This document shows positions 1-8,754 of a stretch of DNA of 64,000 nt, one piece after another. The stretch comes from [Clostridium] hylemonae DSM 15053 (GTDB lineage Bacteria > Bacillota > Clostridia > Lachnospirales > Lachnospiraceae): assembly GCF_008281175.1 (NCBI RefSeq), contig NZ_CP036524.1, forward strand, positions 62,001 to 126,000. Reading direction: 5' to 3'. A program made the translations under genes and the position numbers. The notes beneath the pieces are model-generated. The model had not been told where the DNA came from. It ran no database searches and worked only from the letters and a program-made list of their open reading frames with translations. Numbering within the stretch: position 1 is the stretch's first letter; each line of letters begins with the position of its first letter.

Positions 1-680
<680 letters not shown>

Positions 681-948
681 AGAGCGTAGAGAGCGCGGAG
701 TACAGGAATGATATGTGGAAAGAGGAATGCTTGCATTCCGAAGGGAACATAGCAGGCCTGGACAGAGCATTCGCGGAGCGAAGGCACTGAGAAAACGAAG
801 TTTTCGAAGTGAGCGCTCGGAATAACGCATCTCGAAGCGAGAAGGTGGATAGGTAATGGATGAATTATTTCTTGTATGCAGTTTTCAGGGTACATAAATA
901 AAACCTCTTGCATAAGTTGGATGTAAGGGGATATAATAATATAGGTGA
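681..948 (+). other. rRNA operon spacer without a recognisable 5S gene
   Basis: This 268-base stretch joins the 23S 3' end to tRNA-Asn. It contains several short inverted repeats, for example GGAATGCTTGCATTCC around 723-739 and GAAAACGAAGTTTTC around 792-806, as expected of transcribed rRNA spacer. The usual 5S core and its flanking stems are not visible, so 5S is either absent from this operon or elsewhere. No protein gene is seen. Confidence 0.6.
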
Positions 949-1020
949 TCCTCGATAGCTCAGTGGTAGAGCATTCGGCTGTTAACCGAAGGGTCGTTGG
1001 TTCAAGCCCAACTCGGGGAG
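949..1020 (+). tRNA. tRNA-Asn (anticodon GTT)
   Basis: A complete cloverleaf is visible. The acceptor pairs TCCTCGA with TCGGGGA, the anticodon stem-loop CGGCTGTTAACCG presents GTT, and the T arm contains GGTTCAAGC. CCA is not encoded. The gene ends an rRNA operon. Confidence 0.96.
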
Positions 1021-1028
1021 TTGTGAAG

Positions 1029-1062
1029 ATCCTGTAAGCATTTATGCTTGCAGGATTTTTTT
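1029..1062 (+). terminator. Rho-independent terminator of the rRNA operon
   Basis: A 12-bp stem (1029-1040 with 1045-1056, one G-U pair) closes a TTTA loop and runs into a T tract at 1056-1062. It lies directly after tRNA-Asn. Confidence 0.9.
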
Positions 1063-1292
1063 GTTTACTTAACTATTAAACGGAAGTGAAATGTAATGTA
1101 TGGGATGCATAAAACATATTCAAAAAAGATGATATGTATATCGACAAATGCCTTCGGGTGGTAAGACAGAAAACCGAATATTGATGTTACAGAATATTGC
1201 AGACAGAGAGGTATTCATTTCTATAGATTTATGGTATGGTTAATTATAGATATTGTCAGTATTAATAACAATGATGGCAGGGAGGTAAAGAA

Positions 1293-2762
1293 ATGCAGCC
1301 AATTAAAAGTTTCCGGGAATATGTAGAAAAACTGAAGGAAGAAAATGAAATAGTAACGGTGACACAGGAGGTGGACTGGAATCTGGAGATGAGTGCGATC
1401 ACGAGACATGCGTACGATCTGCCGGCTCCGGCCCCGATTTTTAAGAATATTAAAGATTGTACGCCTGGCTTTGAGGTGCTGGGGGCGCCGGTAGGGCTGA
1501 GCCCTGATAAAGAACATCCATTTAAGCGGGTGGCGCTTTCTCTTGGGCTGCCTGTGGATATGTCTGGCCCCGCGCTTGTGGAGGCCTGGTCTCATCTTCC
1601 GGACGTGGAGCCGATTCCGCCTCGTCTTGTAGAGACAGGAGCATGTAAGGAAAATAAAGTATTTGGCGAAGACATAGACCTGACAAAGCTTCCTGTGCCA
1701 TTTATTCATTATGGGGACGGAGGACGTTATATCAATACATACGGGATCTTCATTGCACGTACGCCTGACGGTTCGTGGGTGAACTGGGCTATCACGCGCG
1801 CAATGCTGGACGGTCCCCGGACGATTGCCGGCGTCGTGATCCCCACACAGGATTTCGGTAAAATATATGCGCAGTGGAAGGAGATCGGGGAGGAGATGCC
1901 ATTTGCATTGTGCCTCGGGGTGGACCCGGCCATTGCGATGATCGCCGGATACCCGCTCCCGTCCGGTGTCAATGAAGGGGAAGTGATCGGCGGCTGGTAC
2001 AAAGAACCTGTGGATGTTGTCAAGTGTGAGACGCACGATCTTCTTGTTCCTGCATCGAGCGAGATCGTAATTGAAGGGTTTGCTTCTTTGGAGGAAATGG
2101 TTCCGGAAGGGCCGATGGGTGAGTATGGAGGATATGTCTGGGCCGGGCGCAGTAAGCCGGTACCGTGCTTTCATGTGACAGCGATGACACATCGGGATAA
2201 TCCTGTCATGCCTGTCTGTGTGGCCGGAGTTCCGACAGAAGAAAACCATACGAACTGGGGCATGAGTATAGCTGCCAGCATACAGAATGTACTGCGCAGG
2301 CAGGGATTTCCGATCAGGGAATGCTTTATTCCGATGGAATCAGCGGCCCACTGGTTTGTTGTGTCGGTTGACCGTGAACGGAAGCAGGAGGACGACGAAC
2401 AACTGGCTGTTGATATCGGAAAGGCAGTTTTTGCGTCAAAGGGCGGCTCTTATATTCCGAAAGTGTTAGTCGTGGACGACGATGTTGATCCAGGCGATAT
2501 CAAACAGCTTGTATGGGCGCTGGCGACCCGGCATCATCCGGACAGAAGGGTGGTCATGGAAGACCAGTATATCTTTCCGCTTGTGGCATACTTAAGCGCA
2601 GAGGAGAAGAGTGAGGCTATATCCACAAGGGTGATTTATAATTGTCTCACACCGTTCCACAGATGGCCGCAGGAGCAGCGCCCTGTGGAGGCGTCTTTCA
2701 GGGGATACCCGGAAGAGCTGCAGAAGCATGTGCTTGATAATTGGGAGAAATATGGATTCTGA
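1293..2762 (+). CDS. UbiD-family prenylated-FMN-dependent decarboxylase
   Basis: The 489-aa product matches the UbiD family in length and order of motifs, including the conserved EGPMGEYGGY segment near residue 270 that carries catalytic glutamate in this family. UbiD enzymes are cytoplasmic and reversibly decarboxylate aromatic or unsaturated acids using prenylated FMN. The gene is followed at once by a UbiX-type flavin prenyltransferase and an LpdD-like small protein, the arrangement of phenolic acid decarboxylase systems such as gallate decarboxylase (lpdC). The substrate cannot be read from sequence: hydroxybenzoates, gallate or a similar phenolic acid are likely. The start is preceded by GGGAGGTAAAGAA. 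I see no menaquinone or ubiquinone genes nearby, so a catabolic role is favoured. Confidence 0.9.
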   Translation: MQPIKSFREYVEKLKEENEIVTVTQEVDWNLEMSAITRHAYDLPAPAPIFKNIKDCTPGFEVLGAPVGLSPDKEHPFKRVALSLGLPVDMSGPALVEAWSHLPDVEPIPPRLVETGACKENKVFGEDIDLTKLPVPFIHYGDGGRYINTYGIFIARTPDGSWVNWAITRAMLDGPRTIAGVVIPTQDFGKIYAQWKEIGEEMPFALCLGVDPAIAMIAGYPLPSGVNEGEVIGGWYKEPVDVVKCETHDLLVPASSEIVIEGFASLEEMVPEGPMGEYGGYVWAGRSKPVPCFHVTAMTHRDNPVMPVCVAGVPTEENHTNWGMSIAASIQNVLRRQGFPIRECFIPMESAAHWFVVSVDRERKQEDDEQLAVDIGKAVFASKGGSYIPKVLVVDDDVDPGDIKQLVWALATRHHPDRRVVMEDQYIFPLVAYLSAEEKSEAISTRVIYNCLTPFHRWPQEQRPVEASFRGYPEELQKHVLDNWEKYGF

Positions 2763-2781
2763 CAGGAACAGGAGAGAAGAA

Positions 2782-3357
2782 ATGAGGATCATTGCAGGGG
2801 TGACAGGCGCTACCGGGGTGATAATGAGTTATTATCTTCTGAAAGCGCTCAAAAGCATAGAAGGCTGTGAAGTATATCTGATCTTAAGTGACGGTGCAAA
2901 ACTTACATGGGAACTGGAAAGCAGTATTCCGCTGGAGGAGATGGTGGAACTTGCAGATCATGTATATGATGAACGAGATTTGGCGGCTCCGGTATCCAGC
3001 GGTTCGTTCGTGACGGACGGCATGATCGTTTTGCCATGCAGTATGAAGACACTTGCCGGGATCGCGTCCGGATATGCGGAAAATCTGATCGTCCGGGCTG
3101 CGGATGTCTGTATGAAAGAGGGACGGAAAGTTGTTCTCGTTCCGAGAGAGATGCCGTTTGGAAAAATCCATATCCGGAACATGAAAGAGGCATCTGAGCT
3201 GGGCTGCGTCATTGTGCCTCCGGTTTTGACATTTTACAACAGCCCCGGAACGATAGAGGATATGATCAACCATATTGTGGGCAAGATATTGCTGCAGTTT
3301 GGGATCTCATACGATAAATTTATACCATGGACGGGGGAGCCGGAAAAGAAATGCTGA
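2782..3357 (+). CDS. ubiX: UbiX-family flavin prenyltransferase
   Basis: The 191-aa protein begins MRIIAGVTGATGVIMSYYLL, a typical flavin-binding N-terminus of UbiX/Pad1. It also holds the LPCSMKTLAGIASGYAENLI and LVPREMPF segments expected of the family. UbiX joins dimethylallyl phosphate to FMN to make the prenylated cofactor needed by the UbiD enzyme encoded just upstream. The start at 2782 was chosen over the longer frame at 2728 because it has the ribosome site GGAGAGAAGA right before it and matches family N-termini. The gap to ubiD is 19 bases and the 3' end overlaps the next gene, so the three genes probably form one operon. Confidence 0.92.
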   Translation: MRIIAGVTGATGVIMSYYLLKALKSIEGCEVYLILSDGAKLTWELESSIPLEEMVELADHVYDERDLAAPVSSGSFVTDGMIVLPCSMKTLAGIASGYAENLIVRAADVCMKEGRKVVLVPREMPFGKIHIRNMKEASELGCVIVPPVLTFYNSPGTIEDMINHIVGKILLQFGISYDKFIPWTGEPEKKC

Positions 3358-3716
3358 AAGAAGAGTTATTCAACGGTTATTATATATACTGTGATGTGAT
3401 CCGTATGGGGAAGGACTGTACAATGGCTGTGTATGGAGGAGATTCCCCTCATGTAGGCTGCGCTGTAATGTCTGCAGCGAGGCCCAGTCTTACCGGAGAA
3501 GGAATTGGTGTTACTACTTCGGTATTATCCGCTATGGGGCATAAGGATGACGTGATAGCGCGGATGTTTGCGGAGGCTGCGGCAGAGAGGTGGAACTGCA
3601 CTGTAGTGTGTACCTGCGGGATTCATGTGGAAGATCTTACACCGGAACAGCTTGATATTGTCCGGGAGAAATGCGCCGGACTTTTGCAGAGAATGCTGGA
3701 GCAGACAGATGAATGA
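3351..3716 (+). CDS. LpdD-like prenylated-flavin decarboxylase accessory protein
   Basis: A 121-aa protein overlapping the end of the ubiX gene by seven bases. Sequence such as DCTMAVYGGDSPHVGCAVM and ARPSLTGEGIGVTTSV resembles the small third subunit, LpdD, found beside lpdB and lpdC; that family is thought to help cofactor handling or enzyme assembly. The ATG at 3351 follows GGGGGAGCCGGAAAAGAA; an in-frame start at 3327 lies deep in ubiX and is less likely. No membrane segment or signal peptide is seen. Family assignment is from recognition of sequence character and context. Confidence 0.75.
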   Translation: MLKEELFNGYYIYCDVIRMGKDCTMAVYGGDSPHVGCAVMSAARPSLTGEGIGVTTSVLSAMGHKDDVIARMFAEAAAERWNCTVVCTCGIHVEDLTPEQLDIVREKCAGLLQRMLEQTDE

Positions 3717-3721
3717 CGCAG

Positions 3722-3753
3722 GGAACACCCGGACGTACATGTCCGGGTGTTCC
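3722..3753. terminator. Hairpin between convergent genes
   Basis: A perfect 13-bp stem (3722-3734 with 3741-3753) around a GTACAT loop lies between the ends of the decarboxylase operon and the creatininase-family gene. There is no strong T tract on either side, so it may act as a bidirectional 3'-end structure and not a classic terminator. Confidence 0.6.
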
Positions 3754-3769
3754 TGTATGGCTCTGCTGT

Positions 3770-4576
3770 TTACTTTTGGTATTCAAATTGAAACTCCACG
3801 AACTCGTCTATGAAGCGTAACATATAATCAACGACAGCCTCACAGACTTCTCTGCCAAGTTCCGCGGAAGCATCCGCCGCACTGCGGCTGTAGTCAACAC
3901 CTGAGGAATGTCCGTGCTCGATCAGGTCACCGGTCTTTGATACATCCCTCGTACGCAAGTTCAGATAGACGCCGGCGCCCTCGAATTCACCCCGGTGAAG
4001 ATCCAGAAGTTTGATATTGCCTATTTTCTGATTCTCTGGAATATGGGCGCGTTCCACCTTGACGGTATCCGGAGCTATGTGCATCATTACAGACGTTTCT
4101 GTAATATCGCCGTGTCCGATAAGTCCCCACTTGCTGTCAAGGTCACCGGCAACTTCAAACCACTGGATATTGGCAGCCGGAATGTTCTGAAGCCGCAGCT
4201 GCTGGCCCACGTCATACAGCGCATTGTTGTTGCCTCCGTGTCCGTTGATGAACAGGAAATGGGTGAAGCCGTAAGAGATGAGCTGCTGACAGACTTCAGA
4301 CACATAAGCGGTAAGTGTTGTCTGGGATACTGCCATTGTTCCGGGAAAGTCAGCATGATACAGTGCGTGGCCGAAGGGGATAACCGGGGTCACCAGGCCC
4401 TTGTCGGTCCTTTTTCCGACCATCTCTGCCAGATACTGTGCGATGATCCAGTCCGTTCCTACCGGAAGGGCAGGTCCGTGCTGTTCAGTGCTTCCCACAG
4501 GTATAATGGCAAGCTTTTTTGTCCTGATCGCCTCTTCATTTTCTTCCCATGTGTTTTCAAAAATAAAGTTTGTCAT
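3770..4576 (-). CDS. Creatininase-family amidohydrolase
   Basis: The 268-aa product has the creatininase-fold signature: VGSTEQHGPALPVGTD near residues 27-42 and FINGHGGNNNAL near 108-119, which supply the acidic and histidine ligands of a two-metal site in family members. The family includes creatinine amidohydrolase, and also MftE-type peptidases and amidases of pterin and riboflavin pathways, so the substrate is uncertain. The start has a strong AAAAAGGAGG site eight bases upstream. It is transcribed alone, convergent with the UbiD operon and divergent from the next gene. No creatinase or sarcosine oxidase is adjacent. Confidence 0.85.
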   Translation of the reverse strand: MTNFIFENTWEENEEAIRTKKLAIIPVGSTEQHGPALPVGTDWIIAQYLAEMVGKRTDKGLVTPVIPFGHALYHADFPGTMAVSQTTLTAYVSEVCQQLISYGFTHFLFINGHGGNNNALYDVGQQLRLQNIPAANIQWFEVAGDLDSKWGLIGHGDITETSVMMHIAPDTVKVERAHIPENQKIGNIKLLDLHRGEFEGAGVYLNLRTRDVSKTGDLIEHGHSSGVDYSRSAADASAELGREVCEAVVDYMLRFIDEFVEFQFEYQK

Positions 4577-4698
4577 AGAATGCCTCCTTTTTGCCGCCGT
4601 AACGATCTGTTATGGAGCTGGTTTATACGATATGTCCTATACACAGCATACGTGAAAAGGAGAAGGTTTGCAAGAATAAGAGAAAGGTGTGTGTATGG

Positions 4699-5451
4699 AT
4701 GGACGCTGCAGAAAGAAAAATTTATTCGGTCATTTGCAGTTATGAGGGGATAAAGGCAAAGGAAATAGGAAGATATACAGGAGAGACACGCCAGACAATT
4801 AATCGTTATCTGTACGGCTCACCATACATAAAAGAGCTCTGTTACCAGGATAAAGAATACCGGTGGCACGGCCTGATACGCCAGAATGTGCCCCATTATG
4901 GAATAGAAGATTTCTGCGGGTACTACAGCTTGGCCGGCGAGTTTTTAGACATTGATTTTGATGAGTTCATCGGCAGACTAAAACAGGGATGCCGGCATAT
5001 CGGACGGAATCTGAACGATACGAGGGGATTATTCCATTCCTTTGAAGACACTTATAATACGATGCAGAATCTGTTCGGTGATTTTATTGCAGACGGTCTG
5101 CCAAATACCATATGGAGAGAGTGGGAGATCATTTTTGAGCTCCGTATTAAGCGTGCGAAGACCATACGCATATACGCGGATGTCATACTTGTGACAGATG
5201 AGAAGGTCTTTTCTCTGGAGTTTAAGATGAAGAATGAAAAGACGGACGAGGACATTGAACAGGCGGCAAAATACAGTGAATATCTGGAAGTGCTGTTTGG
5301 GCCGCGGTATGACGTCATACCGGCGCTCGTACTGACGGCGGGAGAAAATATTTTGGAAGATGTTGAGTTGAGGCATACAACTGCAGTGGTGCCGGTGTGC
5401 TCGGGAGACAGACTCTGCGAACTGATAAAGTATTACTGTTCATTTAGATAA
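4699..5451 (+). CDS. HTH protein with a PD-(D/E)XK-like nuclease domain, unknown role
   Basis: The 250-aa protein starts with what looks like a winged/HTH segment (IKAKEIGRYTGETRQTINRYL, about residues 16-36). It ends with a stretch reading YADVILVTDEKVFSLEFKMK, about residues 155-174, which fits the D-x(n)-E-x-K core of PD-(D/E)XK nuclease-fold domains. A similar core occurs at the start of DUF2075-type helicases, but here no helicase follows. ATG 4699 was chosen because AGAAAGGTG lies upstream; a longer frame opens at 4612. The 3' end overlaps the convergent LysR gene by eight bases. DNA cleavage, defence or regulation are all possible; function is unproven. Confidence 0.7.
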   Translation: MDAAERKIYSVICSYEGIKAKEIGRYTGETRQTINRYLYGSPYIKELCYQDKEYRWHGLIRQNVPHYGIEDFCGYYSLAGEFLDIDFDEFIGRLKQGCRHIGRNLNDTRGLFHSFEDTYNTMQNLFGDFIADGLPNTIWREWEIIFELRIKRAKTIRIYADVILVTDEKVFSLEFKMKNEKTDEDIEQAAKYSEYLEVLFGPRYDVIPALVLTAGENILEDVELRHTTAVVPVCSGDRLCELIKYYCSFR

Positions 5452-6325
5452 AACTGTCCTGCCGGTACTTCAAGTATTCAGAGAATCTTTTCACTGCGAG
5501 TGAGGCGGTCTTTTTATTTCTCACCGCAAAGCAGATATCACGATATATCGGAGGATCCAGTTCCTTGACAATAATGTTGTAAGGCGTCCGCTTCAAAATA
5601 AGCTGATGGAGCATACTGATTCCGAGACCTTTTTCAACCATGGACATAACTGCATAGTCATCCCATGTGATAAGGCGGGTCTGTGGCTTCAGAGAAAACC
5701 GACTGAATATATCCGCAATCTCTGTATTATTTTCCCGTTCAAGCATTATGAAAGGTTCTCTGCAGAATGAAGAGATGGGGAATCTGTCACAATCTGCCAT
5801 CGGATGTGAGACCGGGAGGACCGCGAGCAGCGCGTCCTGCTCCAACGGAAGCGTATCGAGGTCTGAGCGGACAGGAAGCCGCAGGAAGCCACAGTCTACA
5901 CTTCCCTCCAGCAGCCATTCCTCAATCTCACTGTAGTTTCCAAGACGCAGTTCATATTCAATATGAGGGTATGATTTCTGAAATTCATGTATGATATTCG
6001 GAAGCCAGTGTGTTGCAACACTTGAAAATGTACCTATGCGGATAAAGCCAGACTGAAGGCCATTTAATTCGTCCACCTGCATCTGCAGCATTTCGTATTT
6101 CCGACACACTTCTTTAGCAAATGGAAGCAGTTTCATTCCGTCACTGGTCAGTTTAACACCGGTTTTTCTGCGTTCCAGAAGGATAACCTTCCATTCTTTT
6201 TCCAGGTCGTTTATCATCCGGCTGATGCCGGATTGGGAATAATTTAAAATCTCAGCAGCCTTTGTGAAGCTGCCATATTCTACTGTTTTTATAAATGCCA
6301 TATATTTTTGAATATTCATGTCCAT
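5444..6325 (-). CDS. LysR-family transcriptional regulator
   Basis: A 293-aa protein with the N-terminal winged HTH of LysR regulators (YGSFTKAAEILNYSQSGISR, about residues 17-36, followed by ERRKTGVKLTSDG). A periplasmic-binding-protein-like effector domain follows from about residue 90. The start follows a full AGGAGG site. It is divergent from the prdX and oxidoreductase genes, and LysR proteins often control the divergent gene, so these are the likely targets. The effector is unknown. Confidence 0.93.
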   Translation of the reverse strand: MDMNIQKYMAFIKTVEYGSFTKAAEILNYSQSGISRMINDLEKEWKVILLERRKTGVKLTSDGMKLLPFAKEVCRKYEMLQMQVDELNGLQSGFIRIGTFSSVATHWLPNIIHEFQKSYPHIEYELRLGNYSEIEEWLLEGSVDCGFLRLPVRSDLDTLPLEQDALLAVLPVSHPMADCDRFPISSFCREPFIMLERENNTEIADIFSRFSLKPQTRLITWDDYAVMSMVEKGLGISMLHQLILKRTPYNIIVKELDPPIYRDICFAVRNKKTASLAVKRFSEYLKYRQDSFI

Positions 6326-6474
6326 AGTGTCTGCCTCCTGATATATCTGAAAATATCATGACTAACATGAAAAACATTCGTTATTGTAATTCTTAATGGT
6401 ATGATACAATAATAGCTGAAGATACCCTGAGTTGGCAAGTAAAATCACAATATACCAAAGGAAGTGGATATATA

Positions 6475-7014
6475 ATGTTTTATGTAAGCGAGATCAGAAC
6501 AACGGAGCCGGGCAGCTTTAAAAGCCCGCTGCAGAAAAAGGTATATCAGGTTCTTGGTGAATTAAAAGTACCTTATAAGAGGGTGGATACGGACGAAGCC
6601 ATTACAATGGAGGACTGTGTGCTGATCAACAGAAGGCTGGATATGGATATGGTTAAGACATTGTTTTTATGCAATAAGAAGAAAACACTGTTTTATTTGT
6701 TCATTACAACAGATAATAAACCGTTTGACACAAAGAAATTCTGTGAACAGCTCAACATACCGAGGGTATCCTTTGCGCCGAAGGAATTATTTGAAGAGAT
6801 ACTTGAAACGAAGATCGGCGCAGCGACTGTTTACAGTGTATTGCACGACTGGGACAAGACAATACAGGTAATATTTGATAAGGATGTTGCAGACACGGAG
6901 TATTATGGCTGCAGCGATGGAACTACGACCGGATATATGAAAGTAAAAACAGAGGACATATTGAATAAGATATTGCCGTATTCAAAACATAAGTATAAAA
7001 TTATTGACATTTAG
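6475..7014 (+). CDS. PrdX-type prolyl-tRNA editing protein (YbaK/ProX domain)
   Basis: The 179-aa protein matches the YbaK/ProX editing family, with the typical opening SPLQKKVYQVLGELKVPYKR and the later segments NIPRVSFAPKELFEEIL and KIGAATVYSVLHD. Such proteins hydrolyse alanyl- or cysteinyl-tRNA(Pro) in trans. The name PrdX comes from proline reductase loci, but no proline reductase genes are seen here. A ribosome site AAGGAAGTGG precedes the ATG. The gene is divergent from a LysR regulator and 18 bases upstream of a reductase gene, so it probably leads a two-gene operon. Confidence 0.88.
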   Translation: MFYVSEIRTTEPGSFKSPLQKKVYQVLGELKVPYKRVDTDEAITMEDCVLINRRLDMDMVKTLFLCNKKKTLFYLFITTDNKPFDTKKFCEQLNIPRVSFAPKELFEEILETKIGAATVYSVLHDWDKTIQVIFDKDVADTEYYGCSDGTTTGYMKVKTEDILNKILPYSKHKYKIIDI

Positions 7015-7032
7015 AAAAGGAGGAGATTCATT

Positions 7033-7605
7033 ATGAAAACAACGATAGTATATGCGCATCCGTGGGACGGCTCTTTTAACAGGGCTGTTTTGGAGGAAGC
7101 CGAGAAAGCAGCGGGGGATTGTTATCTGATTGATTTGTACAAAGACAGATTTGACCCTGTTATGTCTGAGGAAGATTTAAAACTGTACGGTGAAGGGAGA
7201 ACATCGGATCTGCTCGTAAAGCGATATAATGAAATATTGGATGATACAGACAGAATTATATTTATTTTTCCTGTCTGGTGGTATGATATGCCCGCTGTTA
7301 TGCGCGGATTTTTAGATAAGGTCATGTTGAAAGATTCGGCATATTACAGTGATGATACAGGTCTTCATGCGTTGCGCAGCATAGAGGATACCTATATATT
7401 TACAACATCTTCTACTTCAACTGACAATTTGATACATAAATTTGGTGATGCCATAAATGGCACCTTAATAGGAGCTACGTTTGAGGCCGTCGGTTTCCAC
7501 AATGCCGTGTGGAAGAATCTGGGCGGGATCGACAGCCTTACTGAGCAGGAAAGAAAAGAGTACCTCGGTCAGATATCTGAATATTTATCAGGTTCTGACG
7601 CGTAG
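7033..7605 (+). CDS. Flavodoxin-fold NAD(P)H oxidoreductase
   Basis: A 190-aa protein of the NQO1/KefF/MdaB group. It opens with MKTTIVYAHPWDGSFNRAV, the FMN/FAD phosphate-binding strand and loop, and has the hallmark FPVWWYDMPAVMRGFLDKV (about residues 80-98) of this family. These soluble flavoproteins reduce quinones or other electrophiles with NAD(P)H. AAAAGGAGGAGA precedes the start. Its close link to the editing gene upstream suggests cotranscription under LysR control. Confidence 0.9.
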   Translation: MKTTIVYAHPWDGSFNRAVLEEAEKAAGDCYLIDLYKDRFDPVMSEEDLKLYGEGRTSDLLVKRYNEILDDTDRIIFIFPVWWYDMPAVMRGFLDKVMLKDSAYYSDDTGLHALRSIEDTYIFTTSSTSTDNLIHKFGDAINGTLIGATFEAVGFHNAVWKNLGGIDSLTEQERKEYLGQISEYLSGSDA

Positions 7606-7750
7606 CTGCCAGGCCAGCCTGCCAAATAACTTATAGAAGTCCCTTTAATACAACGTATCCAGATGATGGAGTGCAGACGGATTTTATTAAACAAAAAAGA
7701 AATTAATATATACTTGTGGTATAATTTTCAAAAGAGAATGGAGGAATGTT

Positions 7751-8257
7751 ATGGAATGTGCTATTCGATGCTGGAGAATGGAAGACGCGGCAGATGTTTC
7801 CAGGATGCTGAATAATAAGAAGGTCCAGGATAATTTAAGAGACGGTATGCCGTATCCTTACACGGAGAAAGATGGTAAGGAATTCATAGCGTCCATGCTG
7901 GCTGCGGACCCGGAGGAAACGATTGCATTTGCCATTACGGCGGATGACAGGGCGGTGGGAAGTATCGGGGTCTTCCGGTGCGGTAACATTCACTTCCGCA
8001 CTGCCGAGATGGGATATTATATCGGTGAGCCTTTCTGGGGAAAAGGGTTAGGAACGAGCGCCGTACGAAAGACGTGCGATTATGTATTTGAACATACAAA
8101 TATTATAAGAATATTTGCGGAGCCTTTTTCTTACAATACTGCCTCATGCCGCGTCCTTGAAAAAGCAGGATTTCAGTTTGAGGGACTTTTGCGCAAAAAT
8201 GCGGTCAAGAATGGGAAGATCGTGGATATGAAAATGTATTCGCGTATTAATGATTGA
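7751..8257 (+). CDS. GNAT-family N-acetyltransferase (RimJ/RimL-like)
   Basis: The 168-aa product has the GNAT fold layout of RimJ/RimL-like enzymes. EMGYYIGEPFWGKGLGTSAV at about residues 88-107 forms the acetyl-CoA binding region, and NTASCRVLEKAGFQFEGLLR near the C-terminus is a strong family signature. The acceptor could be a protein N-terminus, an amino acid or an antibiotic; sequence does not tell. It has its own ATGGAGGAATG ribosome site and sits alone. Confidence 0.92.
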   Translation: MECAIRCWRMEDAADVSRMLNNKKVQDNLRDGMPYPYTEKDGKEFIASMLAADPEETIAFAITADDRAVGSIGVFRCGNIHFRTAEMGYYIGEPFWGKGLGTSAVRKTCDYVFEHTNIIRIFAEPFSYNTASCRVLEKAGFQFEGLLRKNAVKNGKIVDMKMYSRIND

Positions 8258-8305
8258 CATATCAGGAGCTTCTTTTAGCAGAAAGAACGGCTGTTATCCT
8301 AGGAA

Positions 8306-8368
8306 TGTAAAGAGTTCTTGACATTTAAAACTTACATGTTATGATTGAAATGTAAAGAACTTTTTACA
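8306..8368 (+). promoter_or_regulatory. Promoter with two matching 18-bp dyads (candidate operator)
   Basis: A consensus-like promoter is visible: TTGACA at 8318-8323, a 16-base spacer, TATGAT at 8340-8345. Two nearly identical imperfect palindromes frame it: TGTAAAGAGTTCTTGACA at 8306-8323, overlapping the -35 box, and TGTAAAGAACTTTTTACA at 8351-8368, around the expected start of transcription. They are 45 bp apart. The layout fits repression by a dimeric HTH protein, most simply the XRE protein encoded in the same operon. Confidence 0.65.
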
Positions 8369-8382
8369 TCAGGAGGTGTACT

Positions 8383-8754
8383 ATGAAAAAGTTGTTCAGA
8401 CGCGCAGAGCTTCGGAGAATGGACGAGATGGAGAGAAGTATAATCCTGAAAGGACAGCGCAATGCGCTGGTATATGTCACTGTGGTGCTTGGTGTCTGGT
8501 CCTTTTATGAAATATATAAGTTATATGTACAGAAGACATCAGCCAGCTTTATGCCTTTAATTTTACTGTGTACTACTTTCACGGTCGAAACTTGTTCGCA
8601 GCTTTATTACCAAAAAGAAGCGGTCAAGGGAGAGGAGGAGTACCACGAACTTTCATTTTCCAGAACACTCTTAACTATTATTTTTATGGGGATTGTGACG
8701 GCGGCCGTTTTAACCGGTATTATTATAGCTGTATATGTAAGGTGGGAGCATTAG
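8383..8754 (+). CDS. Small membrane protein cotranscribed with XRE regulator
   Basis: The 123-aa protein has a charged N-terminus (MKKLFRRAELRRMDEMERS) and three hydrophobic spans (about residues 28-45, 54-70 and 96-117). It resembles small DUF6773-type membrane proteins that are regularly paired with a short XRE regulator. The function is unknown; sensing or antagonising the partner regulator is possible. AGGAGG precedes the ATG. The stop codon shares one base with the GTG start of the next gene, so the two are translationally coupled. Confidence 0.75.
   Translation: MKKLFRRAELRRMDEMERSIILKGQRNALVYVTVVLGVWSFYEIYKLYVQKTSASFMPLILLCTTFTVETCSQLYYQKEAVKGEEEYHELSFSRTLLTIIFMGIVTAAVLTGIIIAVYVRWEH

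Noticed and set aside
1221-2249. 342-codon minus-strand frame opposite the UbiD gene
   Set aside because: It is antisense to a clear UbiD coding region; its sequence is Arg/His-rich as is typical of a shadow frame.
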